Below are positions 36,197-45,152 of a stretch of 64,000 nt of DNA, piece after piece. The notes beneath the pieces were generated by a model. The model searched no databases, was not told the DNA's origin, and saw nothing but the letters and a program-made list of their open reading frames with translations. This DNA is from Rahnella bruchi (lineage in GTDB: Bacteria > Pseudomonadota > Gammaproteobacteria > Enterobacterales > Enterobacteriaceae): contig NZ_QZWI01000001.1 in the NCBI RefSeq assembly GCF_003614975.1, positions 496,001 through 560,000 on the forward strand, given 5' to 3'. Positions within the stretch are counted from its first letter, which is position 1; every line of letters starts with the position of its first letter. The position numbers and the translations under genes are program-made.

Positions 36197-37234
36197 ATGC
36201 CTCAGTTACAGTCTGAAAACCGCCGCATCGTGCTGGCTTCACGTCCTCACGGTAAACCTGTCGATGACAATTTCCGTCTGGAAAAGGCTCCGTTACCGCA
36301 AGCCAAAGACGGCCAGTTATTGCTGCGCACCGTGTGGCTTTCGCTCGATCCCTATATGCGCGGACGCATGAGCGACGCCCCCTCCTACGCTGCGCCGGTA
36401 CAAATCGGTGAAGTAATGACCGGTGGTGCAGTTTCGCGCGTTGTGGAATCAAAAAGCCCGGATTTTAAAGCCGGTGATCTAGTGGTCGGCAGCACCGGCT
36501 GGCAGGATTACTCCGTTGCCGACGCCAAAGCGGTGAAGAAACTGGAAGGCGCGGCACTGAAACAGCCCTCCCTGGCGCTGGGCGTTTTGGGTATGCCAGG
36601 CTTCACGGCCTTTATGGGCCTGCTGGATATCGGCGAACCGAAACCCGGCGAAACGCTGGTTGTGGCGGCGGCGACCGGGCCGGTCGGATCGCTGGTCGGG
36701 CAGATTGGTAAAATCAAAGGCTGCCACGTGGTAGGGATCGCGGGCGGCGAAGAGAAATGCCGTTACGCGGTAGAGCATTTCGGTTTCGATGAATGTCTGG
36801 ATCACCGTGCGCCGGATCTGGATAAACGTCTGAAAGAAGCCTGTCCGGACGGTATCGACGTGTATTTCGAAAACGTCGGCGGTGCTGTATTTGACGCGGT
36901 GCTGCCGCTGCTCAACACCAAAGCACGTATTCCGGTGTGCGGTCTGGTTTCACAGTACAACGCCACCGGGCTCAGTGACGGACAAGATCGCCTGTCACTG
37001 CTGACCGGGACTATCCTGAAGAAACGCATGCGCGTGCAGGGCTTTATTATTTTTGATGATTACGGCCATCGCTATCCTGAGTTTGCAAAACAGATGAGCG
37101 AATGGTTTGAAGCCGGAAAAATCAAATTCCGCGAGCACGTGGTGGAAGGACTGGAGAACGCACCGCAGGCGTTCTTTGGTCTGCTCGAAGGTAAAAACTT
37201 TGGCAAACTGGTTGTTCGTGTCGGTCAGGACTGA
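36197..37234 (+). CDS. curA: NADPH-dependent enone/curcumin reductase
   Basis: 345-aa medium-chain (zinc-free) reductase, exactly the length of E. coli CurA (YncB). Conserved features are SLDPYMRGRMSDAPSYA (about 49-65), the nucleotide-binding AAATGPVGSLVGQI, IAGGEEKCRYAVEHFGFDE, and YFENVGG. It reduces the double bond of alpha,beta-unsaturated ketones such as curcumin with NADPH. Start at MPQLQSENRR with AAGGA at good distance; an ATG two codons earlier is too close to the ribosome site. First gene of a tight three-gene series (41- and 37-bp gaps) with a DJ-1/PfpI protein and a PEBP protein. Confidence 0.92.
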   Translation: MPQLQSENRRIVLASRPHGKPVDDNFRLEKAPLPQAKDGQLLLRTVWLSLDPYMRGRMSDAPSYAAPVQIGEVMTGGAVSRVVESKSPDFKAGDLVVGSTGWQDYSVADAKAVKKLEGAALKQPSLALGVLGMPGFTAFMGLLDIGEPKPGETLVVAAATGPVGSLVGQIGKIKGCHVVGIAGGEEKCRYAVEHFGFDECLDHRAPDLDKRLKEACPDGIDVYFENVGGAVFDAVLPLLNTKARIPVCGLVSQYNATGLSDGQDRLSLLTGTILKKRMRVQGFIIFDDYGHRYPEFAKQMSEWFEAGKIKFREHVVEGLENAPQAFFGLLEGKNFGKLVVRVGQD

Positions 37235-37275
37235 TTAACACTTAATGTCAGCTGACGGCGTCCACAGGAGGTAAC

Positions 37276-37968
37276 ATGAAATTACTGATTGTATTGACAT
37301 CACACGATAAACTCGGCGAAACCGGCAAGAAAACAGGGTTCTGGCTGGAAGAATTCACCGCTCCCTATTATGAATTTCTGGATGCAGGCGCTGAACTGAC
37401 GCTGGCCTCGCCGAAAGGCGGGCAACCGCCGCTGGATCCGAAAAGTTCTGAGCCGGATGCCCAGACGGAAACCACTGCGCGTTTTCACAAGGATGACAAA
37501 GCCAGACAGGCGCTGGCGAATACCGTGAAGCTCAGTGAGGTCAGTGCTGATGACTTTGATGCTATTTTCTATTCCGGCGGTCACGGGCCGCTATGGGATC
37601 TGGCGGAAGATGCGCATTCCATTGCGCTGATCGAAGCATTCTGGAAGGCGGATAAGCCGGTTTCTGCCGTATGTCATGCACCGGGTGTGCTGCGCAATGT
37701 TCTGATTGACGACACACCGCTGGTCAAAGACAAACGTGTGACCGGTTTTAGCAACAGCGAAGAAGACGCCGTCGGCCTGACCGATATCGTGCCCTTCCTG
37801 GTCGAGGATGAGCTGAAGAAAAACGGCGGCGATTACAGCAAAGCCGCCGACTGGCGTCCTTATGCCATCACCGATGGCAAGCTGATTACCGGCCAGAATC
37901 CTGCGTCTTCCAAAACGGTCGCCCAGGCCTTACTGAAAATGCTGGGCGGGGCTGAAATCAGCAAGTAA
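37276..37968 (+). CDS. DJ-1/PfpI-superfamily protein (class I glutamine-amidotransferase-like)
   Basis: 230-aa cytoplasmic protein. The nucleophile elbow is AVCHAPG (Cys133, followed by His134), with Glu26 in FWLEEFTAPY as the expected partner and SGGHGPLWDL forming the oxyanion loop. This layout is that of glyoxalase-III/Hsp31-like members, which act on methylglyoxal or damaged proteins. Exact activity is unknown. AGGAGG precedes the ATG. Neighbour to a reductase of reactive enones, consistent with a shared electrophile-defence job (inference). Confidence 0.88.
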   Translation: MKLLIVLTSHDKLGETGKKTGFWLEEFTAPYYEFLDAGAELTLASPKGGQPPLDPKSSEPDAQTETTARFHKDDKARQALANTVKLSEVSADDFDAIFYSGGHGPLWDLAEDAHSIALIEAFWKADKPVSAVCHAPGVLRNVLIDDTPLVKDKRVTGFSNSEEDAVGLTDIVPFLVEDELKKNGGDYSKAADWRPYAITDGKLITGQNPASSKTVAQALLKMLGGAEISK

Positions 37969-38005
37969 TCTGACAGGCAACCCTTCACCCAATGATGAGG
38001 ATTTT

Positions 38006-38488
38006 ATGGCATTTACACTGACCAGTAATGATTTGCGCGATGGCGAAAAAATGCCGGAAACGCAGGTTTTTAACGGCATGGGCTACAACGGCGACAATCT
38101 TTCGCCACATCTGGCCTGGTCCGGCGCACCGGAAGGCACCAAAAGTTTTGTGATTACCGTTTACGACCCCGATGCACCGACCGGTTCCGGCTGGTGGCAT
38201 TGGGGCGTGGCAAATATTCCGGCAAACGTGACCGAATTGCCGCAAGGCGCGGGCTCCGGTAAAGGCGGTTTACCTGCCGGTGCCGTGCAGACCCGTACCG
38301 ACTTTGGCAAAGCCGGTTATGGCGGCGCAGCCCCTCCGCAGGGCGAACATCATCACTATCATTTCACCGTATACGCCATCGATACAGAAACGCTGGAAGT
38401 GGATGAAAATGCCAGCGGTGCTTATCTCGGCTTCAATGTGCATTTCCATACTCTCGGCAAAGCATCACTGACAGTGATATACAGCTGA
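38006..38488 (+). CDS. PEBP / YbhB-YbcL family protein
   Basis: 160-aa cytosolic phosphatidylethanolamine-binding-like protein. Conserved family blocks are YNGDNLSPHLAWSGAPEGTKS (about 27-47), YDPDAPTGSGWWHWGVANIP (51-70), TDFGKAGYGGAAPP and HHYHFTVYA. DPDAPTG and the GxHHY motif line the anion pocket. No signal peptide, unlike YbcL. Function unclear; relatives bind lipid or phosphoryl groups. Ends with a strong terminator, closing the curA-like, DJ-1, PEBP unit. Confidence 0.9.
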   Translation: MAFTLTSNDLRDGEKMPETQVFNGMGYNGDNLSPHLAWSGAPEGTKSFVITVYDPDAPTGSGWWHWGVANIPANVTELPQGAGSGKGGLPAGAVQTRTDFGKAGYGGAAPPQGEHHHYHFTVYAIDTETLEVDENASGAYLGFNVHFHTLGKASLTVIYS

Positions 38489-38515
38489 TTCCTGTGGTAT
38501 AAAAGACGCAGAAAA

Positions 38516-38547
38516 GGTGGTCAGTTTTACTGGCCACCGTTTTTTTA
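38516..38547 (+). terminator. Intrinsic terminator after the PEBP gene
   Basis: Stem GGTGGTCAGT / ACTGGCCACC with a three-base loop and a TTTTTTT run. Confidence 0.85.
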
Positions 38548-38610
38548 TTGCGGCGATGACCGCAACATTGAAAAAAAAGAACAATCTTCTTCATCAAGGA
38601 GTCAGTCACA

Positions 38611-39891
38611 GTGAAAATTTCCACCCTGTCGCGCGCGTGCGCTATGTTGTCTGCCAGCCTGATCCTGGCGGCATGTAGCAGCAGCCATCAAGGCTTATCC
38701 AGCCAGGTTGCTCCGGGCACCGCGTCACTGCCCGTGTTATCTGCGGACGAAGCGGCCAACTTTACAGCGAAAAATTATCTGGCCTTTGGCGGCCCTTCTT
38801 TGCAGGTTCAGCAGCAGGGCTGGTTCCCTAAACTGGCAAGCACTGACGGCGCGAAAACCGACTTCGTGGTCGGCCCGCAGTTAGGCACCGACGGCGCAGC
38901 TTACGCGAACGTTCAGCAGGCAGTGAATGCTGCGCTGGCAGTGCGTAACCACGGCGAACGTATCTTCATTAAAATCCTGCCGGGCACCTATAACGGCGCG
39001 GTTTATATTCCCGCTGGCGCACCGCCAATCACCCTGTTCGGTGCAGGCAACAGCTCCGCTGATGTGACTCTGGCACAAGGCCTGGAAGCTTCAGCAGCAC
39101 CAGCCGTTTACCGTTCAACTGTCAGCCCTGCCGGCCAATTCCTGCCGGGAGACCGCGCATATTATATGTTCCAGAACTGCGCAACGCTGACCACTGAAAC
39201 CATCGGCACCGGTTGTACCGCGACCGTCTGGTCTCAGAACAGCGGCCTGCAATTGCAGAATCTGACCATTGGTAATTCTCTGCTTGATACCGTGGATGGC
39301 GGCGATCACTCGGCGGTGGCACTGCGTACCGACGGGGATAACATCATTCTGGATAATGTGCGCCTGATTGGCCGCCAGAACACCTTTATGGCCAACACCG
39401 CCAATATCCATAATCAGACTGACAACAACCGTTACAGCCGTGTTTACGTGCATAACAGCCTGATCGTCGGTGATGTGGATTACGTGTTTGGTCGCGCTAA
39501 TGCAGTGTTCGATCACGTTGAATTCCACACTGTCAGCAGCCGTGGTGTGAAACAGGCTTCCGTCTTTGCACCGAATACGCCGGCAACCGCGCCGTACGGT
39601 TTCCTGGTTATCGACAGTAACCTGACCGGCGACCGCGGTTTCGAGCAGGCCGCAAAAGCGAAAATGGGCCGTGCGTGGGATGCTGAAGGCGCGAGCAGCC
39701 AGCTGGTTATCCGTGACAGCAGCTTCGACAACAGCTATGACCAGTTGCACCCGTGGGGCGCTTCCGTCTTCTCCGGCCAGCCGTTTGCAGGCAACGTGCC
39801 GAAAGATGAGAAACAACAGCGTAATCTGAACGACACCAACTTCAACCGCCTGTGGCAGTACAACAACGTGCTGACACAGCCAGCGAAGTAA
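38611..39891 (+). CDS. ybhC: Outer-membrane lipoprotein YbhC, pectinesterase family
   Basis: 426-aa lipoprotein of the pectin methylesterase fold. Lipobox LILAACSS (Cys22) with Ser at +2 directs it to the outer membrane. Right-handed beta-helix motifs of the family are YANVQQAVNAAL, RQNTFM (about 251-256), DYVFGRANAVFDH (catalytic Asp in the DYVFG strand) and MGRAWD. E. coli YbhC has the fold but reportedly acts on acyl-CoA thioesters in vitro and lacks clear pectin activity. In plant-associated relatives (PemB) true pectinesterase activity is found, so it could be either. GTG start at 38611 with AAGGAG upstream. Monocistronic, strong terminator. Confidence 0.92.
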   Translation: MKISTLSRACAMLSASLILAACSSSHQGLSSQVAPGTASLPVLSADEAANFTAKNYLAFGGPSLQVQQQGWFPKLASTDGAKTDFVVGPQLGTDGAAYANVQQAVNAALAVRNHGERIFIKILPGTYNGAVYIPAGAPPITLFGAGNSSADVTLAQGLEASAAPAVYRSTVSPAGQFLPGDRAYYMFQNCATLTTETIGTGCTATVWSQNSGLQLQNLTIGNSLLDTVDGGDHSAVALRTDGDNIILDNVRLIGRQNTFMANTANIHNQTDNNRYSRVYVHNSLIVGDVDYVFGRANAVFDHVEFHTVSSRGVKQASVFAPNTPATAPYGFLVIDSNLTGDRGFEQAAKAKMGRAWDAEGASSQLVIRDSSFDNSYDQLHPWGASVFSGQPFAGNVPKDEKQQRNLNDTNFNRLWQYNNVLTQPAK

Positions 39892-39920
39892 TTTCGTCTG
39901 ACGCAGTGAATTAACGTCAT

Positions 39921-39960
39921 AAAAAACCGCCGGGGTAATTTCCCTTCCGGCGGTTTTTTT
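39921..39960 (+). terminator. Intrinsic terminator of ybhC
   Basis: Stem AAAACCGCCGG / CCGGCGGTTTT with a 13-base loop and a TTTTTTT tail. Flanking A-run makes it usable from both sides. Confidence 0.88.
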
Positions 39961-39989
39961 CGTTTTGAGAATGTCGTGCAGAGTAAGGA

Positions 39990-40211
39990 TTACAGCGCTT
40001 CGTTGCCCAGGCGGAATACTGAAACCGTGCGCTCCAGATTCACCGCCTGTTCATCGAGGGAAGCCGCCGCACTGGCTGACTGCTGAACCAGCGCGGCGTT
40101 TTGCTGCGTCACGGTATCCATTTCTGCCACTGCCAGCGCAAAGCCTGCGCCCAGTTTACCGGCGAGGGTGGCATGGTGAACCCGGCCAGCGATCCCTGAA
40201 AGTACGTTCAT
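39990..40211 (-). pseudogene. Miniature methyl-accepting chemotaxis protein left by an in-frame internal deletion
   Basis: 73-aa frame. Residues 1-26 ([26 protein letters not shown]) are the cytoplasmic start and first membrane-segment onset of a chemoreceptor. From residue 27 it jumps to the conserved receptor C-terminus [20 protein letters not shown] and VSVFRLG. The sensory domain, HAMP region and most of the signalling hairpin are gone, yet the reading frame is unbroken. GGGAG lies 8 bases before the ATG, and a sigma-28-like promoter lies 78 bp upstream. As a receptor it is certainly non-functional; whether the short protein is made is unknown. Confidence 0.85.
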
Positions 40212-40288
40212 TGTCTTCTCCCGGATTTCCAAAAGGACTGATTCTCAGGCGGCAAATACCACCGGGGAATGAGTGAAATACGGGAGAG

Positions 40289-40314
40289 TTATCGACAGTG
40301 CGGAATAACATTTA
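40289..40314 (-). promoter_or_regulatory. Sigma-28 (FliA)-like promoter of the chemoreceptor remnant
   Basis: Minus strand TAAA at 40314-40311, 14 bases, then GTCGATAA at 40296-40289. Against TAAA-N15-GCCGATAA there is one mismatch in the -10 and one base less spacing. Chemoreceptor genes are normally read by this factor. Confidence 0.55.
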
Positions 40315-40362
40315 GCAGGAAATGAAATTACTCTTAACTATTACCAGGAAGCATCAGGAAAT

Positions 40363-40388
40363 AAAAAAGCCCCTTAATACAGGGGCTT
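40363..40388 (-). terminator. Intrinsic terminator of pgl
   Basis: Stem AAGCCCCT / AGGGGCTT around TAATAC, with T-run on the minus strand; about 77 bp past the pgl stop. Confidence 0.8.
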
Positions 40389-40464
40389 GATCATAGTATC
40401 ACGGCGGAATTATTGTTCTAATGAAAAGTAAACATTAGTGAAAATAACCAGTTACCCCTGGTGA

Positions 40465-41463
40465 TTAATTAATTTCCAAAATGCTTACCCACATCGGGCC
40501 TTTGCCCACCGGGTAGGTTTTGAGTGTCGTCAGCTGACCGCTTTGCGGGTCAATTTTCGCCACTTCAATCGCATCAGATTTCTGACCGGCAGTGATCACG
40601 AACTGGCCGGAATGGTCGATATTGAAACCGCGTGGCTGTGTCTGAGTGGCGTGATGCCCGACCAGCTTCAGTTCGCTGCCATCCGCCGAGGCGGTCAGGA
40701 TAGAAATCAGGCTGGCGGTACGGTCTGAGGCGTAGAGGTATTTACCGTCTGGCGTAATGTGCAAATCGGCCGCCCAACAGGTACCGGAGAAATCATCCGG
40801 CATAATGCCCAGAGTCTGCACCTGACGATATTCGCCGCTGGCGACATCTTTCTGGTACACATCCACACTGCTGTTCAGCTCATTGACACAGTAGGCAAAA
40901 TGATGATTCGGATGGAATGCCATGTGGCGCGGACCGGCACCTTCCACGGTTTTCAGCTCAGCAGAAGCATGAGGCGTTGCCTCACCTTTCACGCTGAAAT
41001 CAAACTGGCGGATGCGGTCTTCTTTCAACGCCGGGATCATCAGCAGATGGTTGGTCGGATCAATATTGGCTGAATGCGGCGCCTGAATATTTTCCAGAAC
41101 CTGCACCGGTGCCAGCGCGTGACCTTTTTCATTCAAAGGATGAATGCTGACATTATTGAAGCTGTAAGAAGCCGAGAACACGAAACGTCCTTGCAGATCG
41201 ATGCCCAGATGCGTCGGACTGCCCGGTAAGGGTGCCATCGCGCCCTCTTCCAGTTTACCTTCACTGTTAATGTGGTAAGTCAGCACACCGAACTCAGGGC
41301 GAACGCCGACATACAAACGATGACCATCAGGATGGATCACCATCGGCTGCACCTGTCCCGGAACTTCCACCGTTTGCAGCAGGCTCAGTTCACCATTGTC
41401 CGCCAGACGAAAAGCGTGGATTTGCTGGCTCTCAGGGCTGGCAACGTAGACAACTTGCTTCAT
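40465..41463 (-). CDS. pgl: 6-phosphogluconolactonase (YbhE type)
   Basis: 332-aa seven-bladed beta-propeller lactonase of the oxidative pentose-phosphate pathway, hydrolysing 6-phosphogluconolactone. Repeated blade motifs include [88 protein letters not shown] and [12 protein letters not shown], matching E. coli Pgl in order. Start at the second codon ([10 protein letters not shown]) with AAGGAG five bases upstream; a GTG one codon earlier is less well placed. Divergent from ybhA as in E. coli. Confidence 0.95.
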   Translation of the reverse strand: MKQVVYVASPESQQIHAFRLADNGELSLLQTVEVPGQVQPMVIHPDGHRLYVGVRPEFGVLTYHINSEGKLEEGAMAPLPGSPTHLGIDLQGRFVFSASYSFNNVSIHPLNEKGHALAPVQVLENIQAPHSANIDPTNHLLMIPALKEDRIRQFDFSVKGEATPHASAELKTVEGAGPRHMAFHPNHHFAYCVNELNSSVDVYQKDVASGEYRQVQTLGIMPDDFSGTCWAADLHITPDGKYLYASDRTASLISILTASADGSELKLVGHHATQTQPRGFNIDHSGQFVITAGQKSDAIEVAKIDPQSGQLTTLKTYPVGKGPMWVSILEIN

Positions 41464-41644
41464 CACATCTCCTTATTAAGACTGAATGAGTCGTTATGTT
41501 TTTTTATAGCGTAGCTCAGGTTAACACGTTACGGCGGCACCTTTAGTGCCAGATGAGTGCCGTATACGCGGTTTAATTAGCAGGCTAAAAAAGGTAATAT
41601 GGCGATAATTTCTCCGATACTCCCTCACTTACGACGGACTGCTC

Positions 41645-42466
41645 ATGACTTATCGCATTATCGCGCTCGATCTCGACGGTACTCTGCTTGACCGCCAAAA
41701 ACGTATCCTTCCTGAGTCCCTTGCCGCGCTGGCCGATGCCCGTGCACAAGGTGTCAAAGTGGTCGTGGTCACCGGACGTCATCACGTGGCAATACATCCG
41801 TTTTATCAGGCATTGCAGCTCGATACACCTGCTATCTGCTGTAACGGCACGTATTTGTATGATTATCAGGCTCGTAAGGTCTTAACGTCTGATCCGCTCG
41901 ACAGTGTGAAAGCCAAAAAAGTGATCGACCTGCTGGAGTATCACGGTATCCACGGTTTGTTGTATGTCGATGATGCCATGCAATATCAGCAACCCAGCGG
42001 TCATGTGAGCCGTTCTATCGCCTGGGGGCAAACCCTGCCGGAAAATCAGCGCCCGAACATTATTCAGGTTAACAGCCTGCGCGAGGCGGCTGATGAAGCG
42101 CAGTCCATCTGGAAATTCGCGACTTCGCATCAGGATCTCGACGCATTGCATACTTTTGCAACGCAGGTGGAAAACGAGCTCGGTCTGGCCTGCGAATGGT
42201 CGTGGCACGATCAGGTTGATGTCGCCAAAGGTGGCAACAGCAAAGGTCGTCGTTTGCAGGAATGGGTCGAATCTCAGGGCATGAGCATGCAGGATGTGGT
42301 CGCGTTCGGCGATAACTACAATGACCTGAGCATGCTGGAAAATGTCGGTCTGGGTGTGGCGATGGGCAATGCGGCTGACGCAATCAAAGAACGGGCGGCG
42401 CTGGTCATTGGCGACCATGAAACGCCGGGGATCGCCGACGTTATCCGCAGTAAAGTGCTGAACTGA
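41645..42466 (+). CDS. ybhA: HAD-family pyridoxal phosphatase YbhA
   Basis: 273-aa HAD (Cof type) phosphatase, one residue longer than the E. coli protein. Motif I is ALDLDGTLLD (Asp9, Asp11), motif II VVVTGR, motif III Lys in VAKGGNSKG, and motif IV FGDNYNDLSML. In E. coli it removes phosphate from PLP and fructose-1,6-bisphosphate and forms part of vitamin-B6 balance. Single gene, divergent from pgl. Confidence 0.94.
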   Translation: MTYRIIALDLDGTLLDRQKRILPESLAALADARAQGVKVVVVTGRHHVAIHPFYQALQLDTPAICCNGTYLYDYQARKVLTSDPLDSVKAKKVIDLLEYHGIHGLLYVDDAMQYQQPSGHVSRSIAWGQTLPENQRPNIIQVNSLREAADEAQSIWKFATSHQDLDALHTFATQVENELGLACEWSWHDQVDVAKGGNSKGRRLQEWVESQGMSMQDVVAFGDNYNDLSMLENVGLGVAMGNAADAIKERAALVIGDHETPGIADVIRSKVLN

Positions 42467-42478
42467 TTAGTCTTGTAC

Positions 42479-42510
42479 GCCTTCCCCTGCTTTAAAGGGA
42501 AGGCGTTATT
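42479..42510. terminator. Terminator between ybhA and the sfsB-like gene
   Basis: Stem GCCTTCCC / GGGAAGGC with a ten-base loop, then GTTATTCTTCT. Related in wording to the dispersed GC-rich palindromes, but with its own loop. Confidence 0.65.
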
Positions 42511-42529
42511 CTTCTGACCCGGACATGGG

Positions 42530-42805
42530 TTATTCTTCTTTCTCCGCTTTTACCTTTGCAGCTCTGATTGAACGGGTGATCAGACAGTGCTTGTCGTCGA
42601 AATAACGACTTGGCCAGATGCTTGACGCAGGAACACCCAGCGCCTGTGCAATCAGCATTTCACCTTTTGCCCAGGGACGCGCCAGCGCGTTTGCCAGCGT
42701 TGAAGAGCCCAAACCTGCCTGACGTGATACCGCTGCCAGTGTGGTTCTTTTCTTACGTAATCCGGCAATAATATCTGCGGGATGCCAGTCATTTTCCATT
42801 TTCAT
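42530..42805 (-). CDS. sfsB: Ner/Nlp-family winged-helix DNA-binding protein (SfsB-like)
   Basis: 91-aa DNA-binding protein like E. coli SfsB (Nlp, 92 aa) and the phage Mu Ner repressor. DWHPADIIAGLRKKRTTLAAVSR (about 5-27) starts the fold, and GSSTLANALARPWAKGE forms the recognition helix, followed by GVPASSIWPSRY. SfsB was described as a maltose-gene regulator in E. coli; its target is unclear. Start at MKMENDW (42805) with AAGGAAG upstream. Divergent from a small XRE regulator. Confidence 0.85.
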   Translation of the reverse strand: MKMENDWHPADIIAGLRKKRTTLAAVSRQAGLGSSTLANALARPWAKGEMLIAQALGVPASSIWPSRYFDDKHCLITRSIRAAKVKAEKEE

Positions 42806-42943
42806 CGTTCTTCCTTTCGTTATTGATACAGTCATCAGAAATGTTCACTACACTTTCCGGTTACAACGTTCAGTAACTCTAAACAACAATGATGTTAAGG
42901 GATGCTTAACATAACGTCAATACAGTTTTTATGGTTATTGGTT

Positions 42944-43207
42944 ATGATCCCTCACCGACTGAAGTCAGCACGAGCAAAAGCAAAACTTACGCAGGAAAAA
43001 TTAGGCGTTTTAGCGGGTATTGATGAAAGCACCGCGCGCTCGCGGGTTTCTCAATATGAAAGCGGCACGTACAGCCCGAACTTCGACACCATGTGTCATT
43101 TCGCCCGCGTTCTGAACGTGCCGGAATGTTATTTCTATATCATTGACGATGCGTTTGCCGAACAGATTCTGGCGCTTTACGAAGTGTTTCGCGCACCGGA
43201 AAAATAA
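42944..43207 (+). CDS. XRE-family helix-turn-helix regulator
   Basis: 87-aa cytoplasmic protein with a Cro/CI-type HTH at about residues 5-60 (RLKSARAKAKLTQEKLGVLAG, then SRVSQYESGTYSPNFDTM). It has the short C-terminal tail common in stand-alone regulators. An ATG 14 codons earlier (42902) is directly next to an AAGGG and hence poorly spaced; the chosen ATG also lacks a strong ribosome site, so the start is uncertain. Divergent from the sfsB-like gene and 11 bp from the convergent modC end. Target unknown. Confidence 0.75.
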   Translation: MIPHRLKSARAKAKLTQEKLGVLAGIDESTARSRVSQYESGTYSPNFDTMCHFARVLNVPECYFYIIDDAFAEQILALYEVFRAPEK

Positions 43208-43218
43208 CGCACGACAGA

Positions 43219-44280
43219 TTAACGGTTTACCGACACACTTTTGATCTGCGCATAAAGCCACTGTCCGGCGCGGATCATCAGCTCATCGCGCGCCCACGGC
43301 GTAATGCGGGACCAGATAATGTGATCGGCCATCGCCAGTTTCACTTCCACCTGATTGCCGATATCCAGGCATTCCAGCACCTTGGCGGGCAGAATATTAC
43401 GGATACTGCTATTATTGGCTGTCGGTTGCAGCACCAGAGAAACGTCGGTGGAATTGACACGAATACGCAGCGGCGTGCCGGGCGCTTCTTCCACTTTGCT
43501 TATCCACAACCGCTGATCCCCCACCGCCAGGGCCGTCATTTCATAACGCGGGTGATGTTCCAGCACGCTGACGTTCAGCACGCTGCTCTGCTCTGCTTTT
43601 GGCAGCCACGGACGCATCACATTGCTCGCCCATACTTCCTCCAGTGCGCCCATCGCCAGCACTTTTCCGGCATCCAGTACCAGCACCTTTTCCGCCAGAC
43701 GCAGAATCTCATCCAGGCTGTGGGTGACGTATAAAATCGGAATACTGACTTCCTGCGCCAGACGCTCCAGATACGGCATCAGCTCCCGCTTACGCGGGAT
43801 ATCCAGGGCCGCCAGCGGTTCATCCATCAGCAGAATTTCCGGCGCAGTCAGTAATGCGCGGCCAATCGCCACGCGCTGCTTTTCGCCACCGGACAAAGTG
43901 AGCGGAAAACGATCCAGTAAAACTTCAATGCCGAGCAAACGGACGATGCTGTCGAACTGACCACGCATCGACGCCGCCATGCCATATTGCAGGTTTCCCT
44001 TCACGCGATAATGCGGGAACAGCCGCGCATCCTGAAAAACATAGCCTACACGGCGCTTCTCAGGCGGCAAAAAAATGTTGTTTTGCGTATCCGATAAGAT
44101 GCGGCCATTTAAGGTGATGCGGCCATTATCAGGCTTTGTCAGCCCGCCGATGGCGTTGATCAGCGACGTTTTGCCAGCACCTGACAGGCCAAAAATGGCC
44201 GTAATCCCCTGCGCCGGTAAAGTTTGCGTGACCTGTAAATCTAAATCGCCCAGCTTTTGACTGAAATCGAGTTCAAGCAT
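43219..44280 (-). CDS. modC: Molybdate ABC transporter ATP-binding protein
   Basis: 353-aa ATPase. Walker [10 protein letters not shown] (31-39), Q-loop [13 protein letters not shown], signature LSGGEKQR (129-136), Walker B ILLMDEP (149-155) and H-loop THSLDE. The C-terminal Mop/TOBE domain (about 290-353) binds oxyanion and gives trans-inhibition. Starts one base after the modB stop. Ends convergent with the XRE gene. Confidence 0.96.
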   Translation of the reverse strand: MLELDFSQKLGDLDLQVTQTLPAQGITAIFGLSGAGKTSLINAIGGLTKPDNGRITLNGRILSDTQNNIFLPPEKRRVGYVFQDARLFPHYRVKGNLQYGMAASMRGQFDSIVRLLGIEVLLDRFPLTLSGGEKQRVAIGRALLTAPEILLMDEPLAALDIPRKRELMPYLERLAQEVSIPILYVTHSLDEILRLAEKVLVLDAGKVLAMGALEEVWASNVMRPWLPKAEQSSVLNVSVLEHHPRYEMTALAVGDQRLWISKVEEAPGTPLRIRVNSTDVSLVLQPTANNSSIRNILPAKVLECLDIGNQVEVKLAMADHIIWSRITPWARDELMIRAGQWLYAQIKSVSVNR

Positions 44281-44281
44281 T

Positions 44282-44971
44282 TCAGCCTCCCAGCCGGATA
44301 CGGCTGCGTTTTGCCAGCCAGTCAGAAATCAGTAATGCTGCCAGAGACAACAGGATCGCCAGCACGCAAAGGCGGGCGGCGGCGCTTTCCGCGCCCGGCG
44401 TTTCAATCAGGGTATACATCGCCAGCGGAATGGTGCGGGTCTCGCCAGGGATGTTCGACACAAAGGTAATGGTAGCGCCAAATTCGCCCAGTGAACGGGC
44501 GAAGGCCAGCACGACGCCGACAATGACGCCGGGCACCGAGAGCGGCAAAGTAATGGTGAAAAAGACCCGCCACGGCGAAGCACCGAGCGTACGGGCAGCG
44601 AGTTCAAGTTTAGGATCAACCGCTTCAAGTGACTGGCGTATCGCGCGGACCATCAGCGGAAATGCCACCACGGCGGACGCAAGCACAGCGCCGTGCCAGC
44701 TGAAACTGAAGCTGAAACCAAACCATTCATATAAACGCTGGCCGATAAAGCCGCGTCGCCCCATCACTACCAGCAACAAATAGCCGATGACCACCGGTGG
44801 CAATACCAGCGGCAGATGGATAATGCTGTCGAGCAGGGATTTGCCGGGAAAGCGGCAGCGGACCAGGATCCACGCCATCAGAATTCCAAGAGGCAGACTG
44901 CAAACAACGGCCAGACTCGATACTTTCAGACTAAGAAGTACCGCCTGCCACTCATATTCACTCAACATCAT
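44282..44971 (-). CDS. modB: Molybdate ABC transporter permease
   Basis: 229-aa inner-membrane permease with five to six hydrophobic segments. The EAA loop is seen as [23 protein letters not shown] (about 129-151) with the [24 protein letters not shown] block that follows. N-terminus [19 protein letters not shown] matches E. coli ModB alignment. Unlike E. coli, 181 bp and a terminator-like hairpin separate it from modA. Confidence 0.95.
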   Translation of the reverse strand: MMLSEYEWQAVLLSLKVSSLAVVCSLPLGILMAWILVRCRFPGKSLLDSIIHLPLVLPPVVIGYLLLVVMGRRGFIGQRLYEWFGFSFSFSWHGAVLASAVVAFPLMVRAIRQSLEAVDPKLELAARTLGASPWRVFFTITLPLSVPGVIVGVVLAFARSLGEFGATITFVSNIPGETRTIPLAMYTLIETPGAESAAARLCVLAILLSLAALLISDWLAKRSRIRLGG

Positions 44972-45094
44972 GTCGGTTTGTTAATCCTGAAGTAAATGTG
45001 CTGCTAAAGATAAAATATCGGCAAAAATTTAAAAGCCTTTAATCGCGGCTGCCCGCATCCGTAAAGTATAAGCCGGGGCGGGAAGGCGCTGAGA

Positions 45095-45124
45095 CAAAAA
45101 AGCCATCCCTTGCGGCGATGGCTT
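45095..45124 (-). terminator. Terminator-like hairpin between modA and modB
   Basis: Stem AAGCCATC / GATGGCTT with a nine-base loop, T-run on the minus strand. It lies 28 bp after the modA stop, so much of the transcript may end here, giving more binding protein than ModBC. Confidence 0.78.
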
Positions 45125-45152
45125 AAGTGTTTTGTCAGACGGACAGATTACG

